Shown here in pieces: positions 9,866-20,084 of a stretch of DNA of 64,000 nucleotides. The translations under genes were made by a program, and so were the position numbers. Position 1 is the first letter of the stretch. Each line of letters begins with the position of its first letter. A model generated the notes under the pieces. It was not told where the DNA came from. It worked only from the letters and a program-made list of their open reading frames with translations, and did no database searches. The stretch comes from Prorocentrum cordatum (lineage: Eukaryota; Sar; Dinophyceae; Prorocentrales; Prorocentraceae), in contig CAUYUJ010018460.1 in the NCBI GenBank assembly GCA_963575745.1, positions 444,942 through 508,941 of the forward strand, read 5' to 3'.

Positions 9866-10850
9866 CCGTCCACAGCGGGCGAAAGCCCTTGGTCAAGTCG
9901 GCAAGCTGCCGCCCAAAGGCCCCTGGCGTCGTCAGCGGCGCTGGAGCTCAGTCGGACTGGTGCAGTTGGGGATCGTCGCAGTGGGAGGTGGCTACGGAGC
10001 CCGCACCCAGTGTCTGGCGAGACATGGGGAGCGGTGCAGCTGGCAGGCGTCAGCGGCGGGTGAGGGCGGTAGCTGCAACAGACAATCTCGTGAGGAGGCC
10101 CACCAGCGAGGAGGCAGCGCTGACAGAGCGGCTGGAGGAGCTCAGGGCGGCGCTCGGCAACGACTCTGAGCTCTCGGCGCGGCTCCTGCTCGTGGGCCCG
10201 CCCCTGCGGCCGCGCTGTCAGGCCCCCTCCCGTCCGTGCTGCAGGTGGCGAGGCGCAACGCGGCCTCGCACGTCGTCGATGTCCCTGCGACCGCCTTGAC
10301 TGAGGCATCAAAGACCGAGCTGAACTCCATCCCAAGACGCTCCAAGGCTGTGGTGCCAGCAGCGGGGGTCGCGTGCAGCAAGAGGCGGTGCGGGCGGAGC
10401 AGTCGCTGCGAGCCGACACGGTGGAGCTCGTGCCCGTCGCAGGCGCTGTCGTCTCCGTGATGGGGCACGTCGGCGTTCGGTGCACGTTCGGCGCCCTGGC
10501 GTTTTCGGGCGTCATGGATCCCTCCTAGGCGCTGTGCTGGTGGCCGCCTGCCGCGGGCGGCGGCGCCGTGAGGGCCCCTACGGGGGACGACTGCCCTGCA
10601 ACAGCTGACGTCGCAGGCGCCGCCGCCGAAGAGAATGTGGACGCTGGTGCCGACTCCCAGTTCGATGCCGAGGCCACGCTCGACTCGTCGACCGACGACG
10701 TGCCCGACACGAAGTCCGATGCCGAGTCCAACACATTCTCGCGGTTCCCTTTCGCGTTCGCGGCGGCACAGGCCCTGTCTCGCCAGGAGGCCCCCTCCGA
10801 GGCTGCCGCGCCAGCCCTGAGATCTGACGTCTCCCGAACTTCAAACATGG
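9866..10850 (+). pseudogene. Decayed retrocopy downstream of spliced-leader relics
   Basis: Protein-like sequence appears on the plus strand but changes frame at least twice. One frame reads DNLVRRPTSEEAALTERLEE (about 10080-10140), a likely helical segment. A second reads VLQVARRNAASHVVDVPATA from 10236. A third reads VELVPVAGAVVSVMGHVG (about 10420-10480) and stops at TAG near 10528. Beyond it, 10568-10820 has an acidic frame (AAAEENVDAGADSQF). I do not recognise the protein family. The leader relics show that the sequence came from an mRNA. The frame changes suggest it is dead, although mutation and misassignment of a non-coding leader cannot be separated here. The 3' limit is unclear because repeat family E begins at 10822. 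Confidence 0.6.
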
Positions 10851-10985
10851 TGGAAAATCACGACCGGAGCCCTGGACTCCATCTTTCTGCCTCGCTCTTG
10901 GGGCCGGATCGATCTGTGAGGGCCCCGGGCCCCGACGCCGGGCGAAAAAGCGCCCGGTGCGAAAACGTGGCAACGCCAGGATCGC
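10822..10985 (+). repeat. Dispersed repeat family E, copy 1
   Basis: The block TGAGATCTGACGTCTC, then CATGGTGGAAAATCACGACC, CCATCTTTCTGC and a GCCGGGCGAAAAAGCGCCCG hairpin, matches 51826-52012 (inverted), 27904-28040 and the interrupted copy at 27486-27845. It may be a SINE or MITE; there is no coding capacity. Confidence 0.7.
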
Positions 10986-10989
10986 GGGA

Positions 10990-11640
10990 AGCGTCGGTGG
11001 CCTCTTCCGGCGGGAGGTGGGAGGAGCGCTCTATACGGCGACGCGGAACACTCCGGCGCCAGGGCCCACCTTCGGGGTGGTGGCAGCCGGCGGGCAGAGC
11101 GACGCGGCGCCGGTCTCGCCCAAGGGGCGCGGCGCACGCCCGCCGCGAGCTCCTGGGCGAGCAGGCGCGGCGCCCGCGGGCAGAGCGGGGCAGCCACGGG
11201 CAGGGGCGCCGGAGGGCCCAGGTGCGCAGCCCCCTTCTCCTCCGACCCCAGACCCTCATGATCGTCGATGCTTTTCAAGCATATTTAGATGTTTTAAAGA
11301 TGCCTCTCTAAAAACAAGAAAAGTTAGATATGTGCTACTAGGCGGGAGGGGCCGCCGCGGCGGCGCGATAAGCAGAGCGACGCCACCGGCCCGCAGCGGC
11401 GGCGACCTGCAGGGGCGCCGCCGGGGAGCGCGACCGGAGGCCGGGCGGCGCTGCTGCTGGGCTGCTGCCCGGCGGCGGCACGCGCCGTGCGCTATGGGGC
11501 CCGGCGGCCGCCGCGCGGCTCGCGAGGCAGCGGCCGCCGCCGGCACCGCGGCGGCTGCAGAGGAGGCCCCTGGAGGTCGTGGCCTCGATCGAGCCGCAGT
11601 CAGCAGCCACGTTCATGGCCCTTCCCCCTCCCCCTGCTTC
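10990..11640. other. Unassigned very GC-rich DNA
   Basis: No gene is recognised. The span lies between the family E copy and the next TCC tract, and could contain the 3' part of the spliced-leader retrocopy. Confidence 0.4.
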
Positions 11641-11641
11641 C

Positions 11642-11672
11642 TCTCCTCCTCCTCCTCCTCCTCCTCCTCCTC

Positions 11673-11720
<48 letters not shown>

Positions 11721-11866
11721 CTCCTCGTCCTCGTCCGCCTCCTCCTCCTCCTCGTCCGCACCCTCCTCCTCCTCCTCCTCCTCCTCCTCCTTCTCCTCCT
11801 CCTCCTCGTCCGCCTCCTCCTCCTCCTCTTCCTCCTCCGACTCCTCCTCCTCCTCCACCTCCTCCA
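11642..11866 (+). repeat. (TCC)n tract
   Basis: About 225 bp of TCC/TCG repeats, in the same orientation as the tract preceding the spliced-leader retrocopy. Confidence 0.9.
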
Positions 11867-11882
11867 ACTAGCCCTTACTGTG

Positions 11883-12450
11883 ACAATTCGAACCGCTTAT
11901 GGTTGCCCTGCATCTGGTCGGTCTGGAAAGCGGCGCGCTCGCTCGCCGACCGATGTATCGCCGCCGCCGTGGCGCACTTTGGGGCGCGTCGGCGTCGTCG
12001 CATCGTTCATACAGGTCGCTTCGCAATGCCCGAGGATTGAGAAGCGGGCGAATCACTTCCGAGAGACATGTGCGCAACGTCATGTGCAAGACAACCATTC
12101 GCGGCTTGAAATACTGCTTGTGGTTGCCCTGCACCTGGTCGGTCTGGAAAGCGGCGCACTCGTTCCCCGACCAATGTACCGCCGTCGTCGTCGCGCACTT
12201 TGAGGCGCGCCGGCGTCGTCGCATCGTTCATGCGGATCGCTTCGCAGTGTCCGAGGAGTGAGAGGCGGGCGAACAACTTCCGAGAAACATGTGCGCAGCG
12301 TCATGTCCAGGGCAACCATTCGCGGTTTGAAGTACCGCTTGTGACTGACCCTCATCTGGTGGGTCTGGAAAGTGGCGCGCCCGCTCACCGACCGATGTAT
12401 CGCCGTCGTCGTCGCACACTTTGAGGGTCGTCGGCGTCGTCGCATCGTTC
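11883..12450 (+). repeat. Tandem array, about 221-bp unit, 2.6 copies
   Basis: The landmark TGGTTGCCCTGCAYCTGGTC, followed by GGTCTGGAAAGYGGCGCGC, starts units near 11901, 12121 and 12343. Each unit also holds CGCATCGTTCATRCRGRTCG and a CGAGAGACATGTGCGCA-like block. The decay between units indicates an old satellite. Confidence 0.85.
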
Positions 12451-12559
12451 ATACAGGTCGTTCATGCAGGCAACGTTTTGGGAGGACGTCCTATGAGAAA
12501 AACGTTCATAAAGGTCGTCAATGAAATGCCAAGCGGCGTGATAATTTCGAAACGACGGC

Positions 12560-12910
12560 TTCGCTTGAGACTTCAACAAACAAACAAATTTGAACAATTT
12601 CGAAAGCTCCGGGTGCGATTTCGAGATGGCGCTCCCGCCCAAGCCTTCTTCCAGACAAGATTTCGAAGCTTTTCTGGATCGCTTACGACATGGCGCTGCC
12701 GCCCAAGACTTCCTCCGCAGCAGAATTCGGAGCCTTCCGGATTCGATTTTGAAATGGCGCTCCCGCCCAGGACTTTTCGAATACTGGAGTTTGACACCCT
12801 TCTGTTCCGAAGTGACGCTCCCGCCCAGGAGTTCCTCGAACATACAAATCGGCATTTCTTCAGCTCGAATTCGCAGTGGCGCTCCCGCCTAGGACTTGTC
12901 TTGGTGGACG
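12560..12910 (+). repeat. Minisatellite, about 62-bp unit, five copies
   Basis: The core TGGCGCTCCCGCCCARGACT recurs near 12628, 12690, 12751, 12814 and 12877. The same unit is found in the opposite orientation at 21265-21800 and once near 19320. Confidence 0.8.
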
Positions 12911-12914
12911 CACG

Positions 12915-13635
12915 AAGTGGGTCAAAACTTTCGTAACGCCGATGTAAGACTGCCAATTTTGTTTGCCGACTCGCCGCCGATTGTTCCTGCCATGGCCCAG
13001 AACTGACCTCGCCGACGTCGCCTGGCCCAAACCAGTCGAAAGAAGCACGCGAGAGGCTTATCACACCCCACCAGTAGTTCTCAGACGTGATTCCGAACCG
13101 CCAGAAGTGCAGGTTGTACAGAACCCACGTGGCGATTGACAACAGTTCCTGAGGGTTCATGTGCAGGACGCGAGTGCTCTAAACCACAACTGTGTGACAT
13201 TCGACTGTTCGAACGATTCTATGGTAGGGCTTGTGGATGTTACACGTCTGGAGCTCGCGTGGCCAAGTTCGGAGAGTTACGTACGGCCCCCCGCAGTGAA
13301 TATTAGTCAGGCAAGGGCACGTGCTATCCAGACTGCTGGAACAAAACTTGCAGAGGACTCCACCCCACAAAAAAGGAGCCACTTTTGTGTCTGCCCCTTC
13401 CAGTGTGTTTGAGGCTTGCAGCGCAGGGGTCGCGCCCAAACGCCTTCCTCCATCTCCCACCTGCCCTCCGCCCTCCTCCTGCTGCTGAGACCCTGAGACC
13501 CTGACGGCACGAATGTCATCCGACGTAGCCATCCTCTCCCGTCGGCCCTGGGGGGGTTAATCAAAGTAATGATCCTGGAGCAGGTTGCCGCCGGCTGGGA
13601 CGAAGCAATGAAGGACAGCAGACGCAAAAAAAGGA
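12915..13635. other. Unassigned DNA
   Basis: No gene is recognised. The short plus-strand frame at 13161-13412 has mixed composition and no known motif; I do not call it a gene. Confidence 0.4.
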
Positions 13636-13685
13636 GAGCTCCTCCTCCTCCTCCTCCTCCTCCTCTTCTCCTTCTACTCCTCCTC
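13636..13685 (+). repeat. (CCT)n tract
   Basis: About 50 bp of CCT repeats. Confidence 0.85.
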
Positions 13686-13799
13686 CCTTCCCAAGGCATC
13701 GGGCACTGTGTCGTTTCCGCGCGGGTACTGGGAGCTCTCGCACCTTCTTCCCAGCGGCCAGCCTCTTACTCAAGGCAGCCTTGCTGACGGCCTCGGGTA

Positions 13800-13985
13800 C
13801 AATCAAAACGTGTATTAAGGACGGGTGGCAAGGACGCACGACCGTTGGAAGCCAAAATGGGAATTGTGTTGGGCGGCGGGCGACGAGTGAAAACGGCAAA
13901 AGACAGGCCGCAGAGGTAAGGACACAGGGGTACCCTAGATGTAGACGCGCGTCCTTACTAGGCGCGTTGACTGTAGCTCGGCAAC
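13800..13985 (+). repeat. Dispersed repeat family I, copy 1
   Basis: Shared with 30515-30690: TTAAGGACGGGTGGCAAGGA, GTTGGGCGGCGGGCGACG, GTGAAAACGGCA and ACGCGTCCTTACTAG-like blocks occur in the same order. Class unknown. Confidence 0.65.
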
Positions 13986-13989
13986 GGTG

Positions 13990-14503
13990 CAAGCTGACAC
14001 CCTCCCCGATGCCCACAGTATTCTCCCCCGCAATAATGGCAATGGATGCCTAACAACTGATGGCGATCACCACGCGTCTGAGCTTCGTGAGTCAACGCGT
14101 AGTCTTGATGTAAAAGCGGGGCGCGCTTCCGATACACAGATCTACGACACTGAACCAGCCTCCTTGTTTCGCTTTCCGAAACACAAGATGGGCTCCCGAT
14201 GGGCGGTACCCTCAAGGGGGTGGCGCGAAAGGGGGTGGCCTGCTTTGAAGACGGAGGGGCTCCTGAGCGAGGAGAACAAGAATCGTGTTCGGGGGGAAGG
14301 GTTGGCAAGATGAAGGGCATGAGCGATAGCATCCGGATGCAATGGATAATACCTTCGTCCGCCTACGGGTAAGGAGATCCTCATTTCTCCCAGCCCCATC
14401 CTCCCAACCCGATAATCGTCCTCCTGACTTAGAAGCCAAGGGCCTTCTTACTGGCGGGCTTATAAGAAGCCGCCACGCCTTCTTAGACGCCGCGACCTTC
14501 TCT
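13990..14503. other. Unassigned DNA
   Basis: No recognised gene or repeat. Frames on both strands are short and lack motifs. Confidence 0.4.
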
Positions 14504-14504
14504 T

Positions 14505-14860
14505 GCTATCGCTCGGACGTCCATTCCCCGTGCATTGCTCGGTTTCGTGCTGGCATCTTTTCTCTTGCTCGATGACCGATGATCCAGTATTGTGGATGCC
14601 ATGGCACTGGGCACTCTAACCTGCCTGACATTGAGTTACATATGTGTTTCATATGTTTGAACCATGTGTTAAACATGTTTTAATCATGTTCCCGACATGT
14701 TTAACACATGATTGAAACATCCTTTAGACATGCAACAATTATTTTGGCAGCATGCTTCCTCTCCATTGATCGACTTCCACAAATCCAATATGCTCCTCGA
14801 TGGTTCCCGCCGAGAAACGAGCACACGTCCTAGCCGTGCCTCGTTCTGAGACGCCCGCCC
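14505..14860 (+). repeat. Dispersed repeat family M, copy 1, interrupted
   Basis: The left part (CGGACGTCCATTCCCCGTGC, TGCTCGATGACC) and right part (TGCTCCTCGATGGTTCCCGC, CGAGAAACGAGCACACGTCC) are contiguous in the copies at 41080-41215 and 60515-60650. Here they are split by about 200 bp containing the ACATGTTT-rich palindromic segment. This points to an insertion. Confidence 0.65.
14641..14735 (+). repeat. ACATGTTT-rich imperfect palindrome
   Basis: Repeated ACATGTTT, AACATG and GTTTCAT words form an imperfect inverted repeat of about 95 bp inside repeat M. It may be a small MITE. Confidence 0.5.
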
Positions 14861-14892
14861 CCCTCGCACCACCCCGGTGTGGGCCGCCGCCA

Positions 14893-14942
14893 GCCTCCTC
14901 CTCCTCCTCCTCCTCCTCCTCCTCCTCCTCCTCCTCCTCCAG
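14893..14942 (+). repeat. (TCC)n tract at 5' edge of a retrocopy
   Basis: About 48 bp of perfect CTC repeats running directly into the protein-like segment at 14943. Confidence 0.9.
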
Positions 14943-15170
14943 GAGAACCCCGAGGATCCCAACATCCCCGTGAAAGGCCTCATGATCAGCCCAGTGGAGG
15001 TCCCGTCAGAGATGATGCAAATCCCAGGGCTCTGGATTCCAGTCGAACAGTTGATCAGCGAGGCTCTGCGGGGGATGGGAGGAGACGTGAAGATGAATCG
15101 AGCCCATCGCAACAACATGGCCCGTCAGCTCGGCGGGAAACGCAGGGGGGGGCAAGAAGTAAGTGAGTGA
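14943..15170 (+). pseudogene. 5'-truncated retrocopy, C-terminal fragment of an unrecognised protein
   Basis: About 75 codons end at a TGA (15168-15170) and look like real protein: hydrophobic and charged residues alternate, including PVKGLMISPVEVPSEMM, LWIPVEQLISEALRGMG and MARQLGGKRRGG near the basic C-terminus. I do not recognise the family. The sequence starts exactly where the TCC tract ends, so any true N-terminus is missing and the Leu run upstream is translated microsatellite. Together with 15171-15540 it fits a 5'-truncated mRNA copy inserted into TCC repeats. The AAGTAAGTGAG just before the stop could instead be a splice donor of a genuine exon; that is the main alternative. Confidence 0.5.
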
Positions 15171-15540
15171 GTCAAACCTGCGGCCACGCCCTCGCGCTGG
15201 GCCGCTTCCTGCAGGCCATCAGCCTGCTGCCCGCACCTTCGTAATCTTCTCTTTGCATGTGTATCGCTCGCAGTTGCATCTTTTGTCCCTTGTCATGTCG
15301 CACACGTGCGCGGTGTATTTCAGTGGTGTTGCCTGTCTCTCTGTATTCTACTCTTCGTTTGTCAGAGCAGCTGTTGTATGTGCAGCAGATTCAGCAGATT
15401 GTAAGGTGTTGCGGTAGCAGCATGGTTGCCAGCATGGCGAGTTGTCGAAATGGGTGGCGTAGCAATGTCTATCGAGCCCTATCCCGAGCCAGAGCATAAC
15501 TGTCAGTGGATGGTCTTGAAGGGCTTGAGTACTGTACTGT
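15171..15540 (+). other. Likely 3' untranslated part of the retrocopy
   Basis: T/G-rich sequence without a reading frame (TCTTCTCTTTGCATGTGT, TGTCTCTCTGTATTC) fits a 3' UTR. It ends GTACTGTACTGTACT directly against CCTCCTCC at 15541. No poly(A) run is present at that junction. Confidence 0.45.
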
Positions 15541-15625
15541 ACTCCTCCTCCTCCTCCGGTTCCTCCTCCTCGTCCTCCTCCTCCTCCTCCTCTGGTTCCT
15601 CCTCCTCCTCCTCCTCCTCTCTTGG
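15541..15625 (+). repeat. (TCC)n tract at 3' edge of the retrocopy
   Basis: About 85 bp of CCT repeats interrupted by GGTT and CGT, in the same orientation as the tract at 14893. Confidence 0.9.
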
Positions 15626-15629
15626 ACGC

Positions 15630-16150
15630 CCACCCCCCTCGCGTCACCCAACTTTTGGGCCGCCGCCAGCCCTCCTTCGGGAACTCCCCTCGATCCCCCC
15701 CCTGTACCCCCCCCCCGTCGATCCTGCGCCTCAATCCTGGCGGCCGCACCCTCGATCGGTCCTGCGCCCTCGCGACCCACGCCCACTCCTCTCGATCCTC
15801 GGGCTCCTCTCCCCCGCACGAGCTCTCCAGTCCGGCCACGCTGAGCGGGGGGGCGGGGGCAAGAGGAAGGAGCTCTGAGGTCCCCCTGCCTCCATGGCCT
15901 CCTCGTCCTTGGCCTCCCTCGTCACGCTGCTCATCCTCGTCCCACCCTGCTCCCTCGGATGAGCGCGCTTTACAGCGCACCCGAGGAGGTGACCCCGACT
16001 ATGAATTGGGCGCACCAATCGTCCTTTACACGATTTTTTTTTGCTGAATGCCTGCATGCTGGTCTGTGCATTAGTATGCCCACTGCTGGCCTTCACCCCG
16101 GTATTACTGGCATCTGCACGATGCGCGGTGATGACGTGGCCGTAAGTGAG
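15630..16150. other. Unassigned DNA
   Basis: C-rich sequence with no recognised gene or repeat. Confidence 0.4.
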
Positions 16151-16155
16151 ATACT

Positions 16156-16296
16156 TACCAGCCTGGAACATATCCCTATCCCTAAGCCGGGCATCGCCTC
16201 ATCACGACGCCAATCTTAGGGATTCCCTTGGTTTTTCAGGGCGCATCCCTGAGATTGTCATCGCCTTTGGGCGTGTCAATCTTAAGGATAGGGATA
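16156..16296 (+). mobile_element. MITE-B copy 1, right end lost
   Basis: It begins TACCAGCCTGGAACATATCC and contains the internal inverted pair CAATCTTAGGGATTCCC and CCCTGAGATTGTC. It stops at GGATAGGGATA, where a GGA tract begins, so about 15 bp of the right terminal repeat are missing compared with the 156-bp copies at 49865 and 51485. Confidence 0.85.
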
Positions 16297-16344
16297 GGAG
16301 GAGGAGGAGGAGGAGGAGGAGGAGGGGGAGGAGGAGGATGAGGA

Positions 16345-16377
<33 letters not shown>

Positions 16378-16455
16378 GGATGAGGAAGAAAGAAGAGGAG
16401 GGGGAGGAGGAGGGGGAGGAGGGGGAGGAGGAGGAGGAGGAGGAGGAGGAGGAGG
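16297..16455 (+). repeat. (GGA)n tract
   Basis: About 160 bp of GGA repeats with ATG, AAG and GGG interruptions. It abuts the broken end of MITE-B. Confidence 0.9.
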
Positions 16456-16732
16456 GCTTCGAGGCTGGCGATCCCTGTTCCCTCTTCCCTCATACCTCCC
16501 TCGCCAGAGCCCCGACGCCGTGACTTTGTCGCAACGCTCGGGAGCGGCCAACCAAGAGGGGTGTGTCCAAGAGGGGTGGGTGCAAATCATGACCGGCGGC
16601 ACGTGCGCGGCCCAGCGGGGGGGCCAGGGACGTAATGAAATAAGACGGGGCGCCGTGAAAGCTGGGGAAATATCATGGCCCCCGCCATGATATCCCCCCC
16701 CCTGGTCATCCCCCCCTTTTCACCGCCCCCGA

Positions 16733-16860
16733 AACGTCGACCCCCAGATGTCTGGACCCCTTCCCCGGGACCCGCTCTTCGGCCCGAGTCGCTCGTGGAC
16801 GGCCCCGAGGCACGGTAAGGGCCCCCAAAGGCCGAGCATTGCGAAAAACCTCCCGTCGAT
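16733..16860 (+). mobile_element. MITE-C fragment
   Basis: It shares GACCCCTTCCCCGGGACC, GACGGCCCCGAGGC and a CCCGTCG end with MITE-C copies but lacks the terminal CCCAGACA repeats. Confidence 0.55.
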
Positions 16861-16959
16861 ATATATATATATATACACATACATTCACAGATATGTATAT
16901 ATATATAAATATCTACATACATACATGTGTATATATATGTGTATATATACATGTATGTG

Positions 16960-16995
<36 letters not shown>
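16860..16995 (+). repeat. (TA)n/(TATG)n microsatellite
   Basis: About 135 bp of TA repeats with CATACAT and TGTGTA variants. Tyr/Ile frames across it are artefacts, and it is not taken as a promoter. Confidence 0.9.
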
Positions 16996-16999
16996 GATT

Positions 17000-17338
17000 G
17001 TGTGTGTCACAGCGCGAGGGGGTCCAGAGTCTGGGCCTCCTCCCCCCGCTCCTGCTGCTGTTGCTGTGCTGCCCCTCCCCCTGCTCCTCGTCCAGCCTGC
17101 CCCCGCCTCCTGGCCGCCCCGTCCCGCCCCTCCCCCTGCACGCCGACAGAGCACGACCGCGAGAGGGTGGAAGGGGGGACCCCCCACGAGGCGCGCCCCC
17201 TGAGCCCGTGCCCGACCCAACCCAAAGCCGGGACAGGCGAAAAGGCACTCGGATCCTCCACACGTCTCACGCCGCCTGTGCCACATCTGCGACGCCCTCA
17301 ACTCCTCTTCGGTGGCAACTCGTGGGAGCCTCCCATAC
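17000..17338. other. Unassigned GC-rich DNA
   Basis: No gene or repeat is recognised. Confidence 0.4.
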
Positions 17339-17339
17339 C

Positions 17340-17450
17340 ATCTTGTCTGCCCTTGCGAATCGACGCTGGTCGACGCTAAATCGACGCTAAATCGACGCTT
17401 CGACGCGAATCGCTGGTAATCGACGGTCCATCAGCGCTGTATCTCATCGA
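17340..17450 (+). repeat. Tandem AAATCGACGCT repeat
   Basis: Five or more imperfect copies of ATCGACGCT or ATCGACGCTAA. Related words continue to about 17525. Confidence 0.75.
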
Positions 17451-17529
17451 CCCCCAGACGCTAATGGACGGACGGCAATCGATGCTAAAGACGGAGACCC
17501 CAATCAATGGATGGTTTGATCGATAAAGA

Positions 17530-18385
17530 GATCGACCGGGAACCAATAACCAAGAACCCGGGAACCCAGAGCCCGGGCACCCAGCCGGCCACCAAAATCG
17601 GCGGGGCACTTTCGACAAACCTTTCAATTGCCGCTAGGACCCCTCGAGTGCAAGCACTGATTGGGGAGTTACGATGGTACACACGGCTCCCATGATTTGC
17701 TGCCGAATTCTTCCAAGAGGAGCAGGGTCAGTCGGCCCTGCGGGGCCCGTCGATCATCTCGGCGTGCCCTCTGCCCGGGAGCGCCCCCCCCCCCCCCCCT
17801 GCCCTCTCCCCCTTCCCCTTTCCCTGCCCATCCTCGTTCTCTTCCACCTTCACCCCTTCTCTCCCTGCTCCTCCTCCTTGCTCCTCCTTCTCCTCTTCGT
17901 CCCATGATGGTTCCGCTTCCGCCTCCTCCTTCTTCCCCCCCACCTCCGTTGTTGTTGTCCCTGCTCCTCGTCTTCCTTCTATCCTCCTCCCCCTCCTCCC
18001 CCTCATCCCCCTTCTAACTCCCAGACGAGGAGGGGGCTTGGAGTGGGGAGGTGGTGAGCGACGACGATGGCGGCAACGACGGCGAGGATGCCTTCTGGCC
18101 CACTGGCGTGTCCTTACGTGACTCGAAAGCCTCGCCGCCGACCTTGACAACCTTCTCCCCAACGCCTCTGGCGCGCGCGCAGGGGCGCAACCGGGCTGGA
18201 CCGGGGTGAGGCGAGGGAGGAGGAACGATGGGGCGAGAGAGTAGAGGAGGGGGTGAGGTGAGGGGGAGAAGGAGGAGGAGGAGGAGGAGGAACTAGAATT
18301 GCGGGGGCTGGTGGTAAGGAGAAGGTCGACATGGCAGCAATAAGGCAGGTAAGCGGGCCAACTCTCCTTCGATCGATCCCCTCAA
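17530..18385. other. Unassigned DNA with C-rich and GGA patches
   Basis: A C homopolymer lies near 17786-17800, CCT-rich sequence at 17870-18015 and a short GGA run at 18272-18290. No gene is recognised. Confidence 0.4.
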
Positions 18386-18389
18386 GATG

Positions 18390-18670
18390 GCTCCAAGATG
18401 GCCCCCGAGGCTCTCAAGAGGCCCCCACGATGCCCCCAGAAGAAATGTCCAGCAGGTCCACAGAGGCCCCTGATGCCCCGAAGATGCCCCCAACAGGCTC
18501 CCACGAGACCCCCAAGAGGTTTCGAGAGGCCCCCCCAGAGGCACCCAAGACGCCTCAAAAGGCCCCGCCGGACTGCCAGGGGACCCCCAAGACGCCTCAA
18601 GAGGACCCCAAGGAACTCCCGAAAGAGATCAGAAGAGACTCCGAGCGGCATCCAAGAGGCCTCTGGGCTT
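18390..18670 (+). repeat. Degenerate GAGGCCCCCAAGA minisatellite (family H), array 1
   Basis: Units of about 12-36 bp built on GAGGCCCCCAAGAYGCC recur irregularly. Related arrays are at 18860-18960, 19495-19560, 20085-20540 and 60830-60985. On the minus strand they translate as Gly/Leu/Ala/Ser/Trp repeats. Confidence 0.7.
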
Positions 18671-18699
18671 TCTGCTCGTCCTCCTCCTCCTCCTCCTCA

Positions 18700-19560
18700 T
18701 CCGCCTGTTTCTCCTCCTTCCTCCTCCCTCCACAATTACACAGCATGAGAACTACTCTCTCCTCTCCCCCGGATGACGCCGGTGAGGTGTCCTGGCCTCC
18801 CCCCCCCGGCGTAGTTTTTTTACACGCAGGACGCCGCCGAATTGATAATTTATGCCATATGTCCAGCACGGCCCCCAGGAGGCCTCAACACTGCCTCCCG
18901 AAGGCCCCTGAGAGGTCAACCGCGAGAGCCCAGCCAGGGTCCGCGAGGCCTCTGCCCGCCACCCGCCGCCTCCGAAAAAATGGCGGCCGCCCAACCGCCC
19001 AACCGCATTGACAACAGCATCCTGACGAGCGACAGCGGCGACGCAAGATGGGCCGGCGGAGTGAGCGAAGCGACGGTAGAGGGAAACAATTACTGAACAC
19101 TCCCCCTCCCCCCCAAACTCAAAGTTGGCACGCGCGGGGGAGACTGCGGTCGAAGCGCATCTCATCAGACCCACCGCCAACTTTGAACATTGGGGGGAGG
19201 GGGACGGGTTGACGGATGAATGTGGCATGTGTTCGCTAATTTGTTCCGAGGCCTGGATTGAATCCATGTGTCGTATGTGCTTCATTTGGCCAGAACGAAC
19301 GCATTCAATCCTTTCAGAATGGCGCTCCCGCTGAAGAGATAGCTCCAGTCTGCCGCTTTTCGTCCTTCCTGATCCGCCGACCCCTGGGGGTCACGGCGTG
19401 TGACATGCTTCCCCCTCCCCAAACCCCTCCCCCGGGAGCCCGGTCCGGCCGGCTTGGAAGGGGTGGGAGGGCGGGGGGCAAAGGTGCCAGCCGCAAGCCT
19501 CAGGGTGCCCAGGAAGGACCAAGAGGGCCCCACAAGGACCCCCGGACGGTCCAAGAGGGC
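18700..19560. other. Unassigned DNA with short family H segments
   Basis: Contains a short CCT run near 18700, family H-like segments at 18860-18960 and 19495-19560, and one TGGCGCTCCCGC unit near 19320. No gene is recognised. Confidence 0.4.
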
Positions 19561-19562
19561 TA

Positions 19563-19800
19563 CAGTCGTTGGGCGCCCGAGTTATCCGGGGTAACTCGGG
19601 TCCGGGGTAACTCGGGCTTGGATTCCCGAAAAAGGAACCCGAGTTAGCCCTGACCCGAGTTACCCCTGATGATGTGGGGCTCTGGACGCCCGAATTATCC
19701 GGGGTAGCTCGGGCCCAGGGTAACTCGGGTTCGGATTCCCGAAAAACGACCCCGAGTTAACCCTGACCCGAATTACCCCTGATGACTCGGGGCTCTGAAG
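19563..19800 (+). repeat. Tandem duplication, about 118-bp unit, hairpin-rich
   Basis: Two copies begin GGGCGCCCGAGTTATCCGGG and GGACGCCCGAATTATCCGGG and end with CCCCTGATGAYKYGGGGCTCT. Each contains complementary CCCGAGTTACCC/GGGTAACTCGGG words and could fold strongly. Confidence 0.8.
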
Positions 19801-19972
19801 TCGTCGCGCTACCACAAGGAACGCATGATAAGGAACGGGCCGTCTTTTCTGTCCACGACGGGCCTAGGCCACATGCAGGTTCCAAGACAGAAGTCGAAGG
19901 AACGGCCCGAAACTCGGAGCTCCTCCTGAACCCCAAACGGTCCTTATTTCAACGTCTTGACTGCACGAGTCC

Positions 19973-20060
19973 TCCTCCTCCTCTTCCTCCTCCTCCTCTG
20001 ATTCTTCTAATTCTTCCTTTTCCTCCTCCTCCTCCTCCTCCTCCTCCTCCTCCTCCTCCC
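19973..20060 (+). repeat. (TCC)n tract
   Basis: CCT repeats with a central GATTCTTCTAATTCTT interruption. Confidence 0.85.
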
Positions 20061-20084
20061 AAGACGCCCAATATCGCCTCCATA

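Noticed and set aside
10568-11311. Long plus-strand frame with an acidic start taken as an intact gene
   Set aside because: Only the first 80 or so codons look protein-like; from 10822 onward it reads through repeat family E and Arg-rich GC DNA.
11867-11890. Spliced-leader-like TAGCC after the TCC tract
   Set aside because: Only about 9 of 21 positions match the leader, close to what chance could give.
16860-16995. TATA-box or promoter
   Set aside because: It is a long TA/TATG microsatellite without an adjacent gene; dinoflagellate promoters generally lack a classical TATA box.
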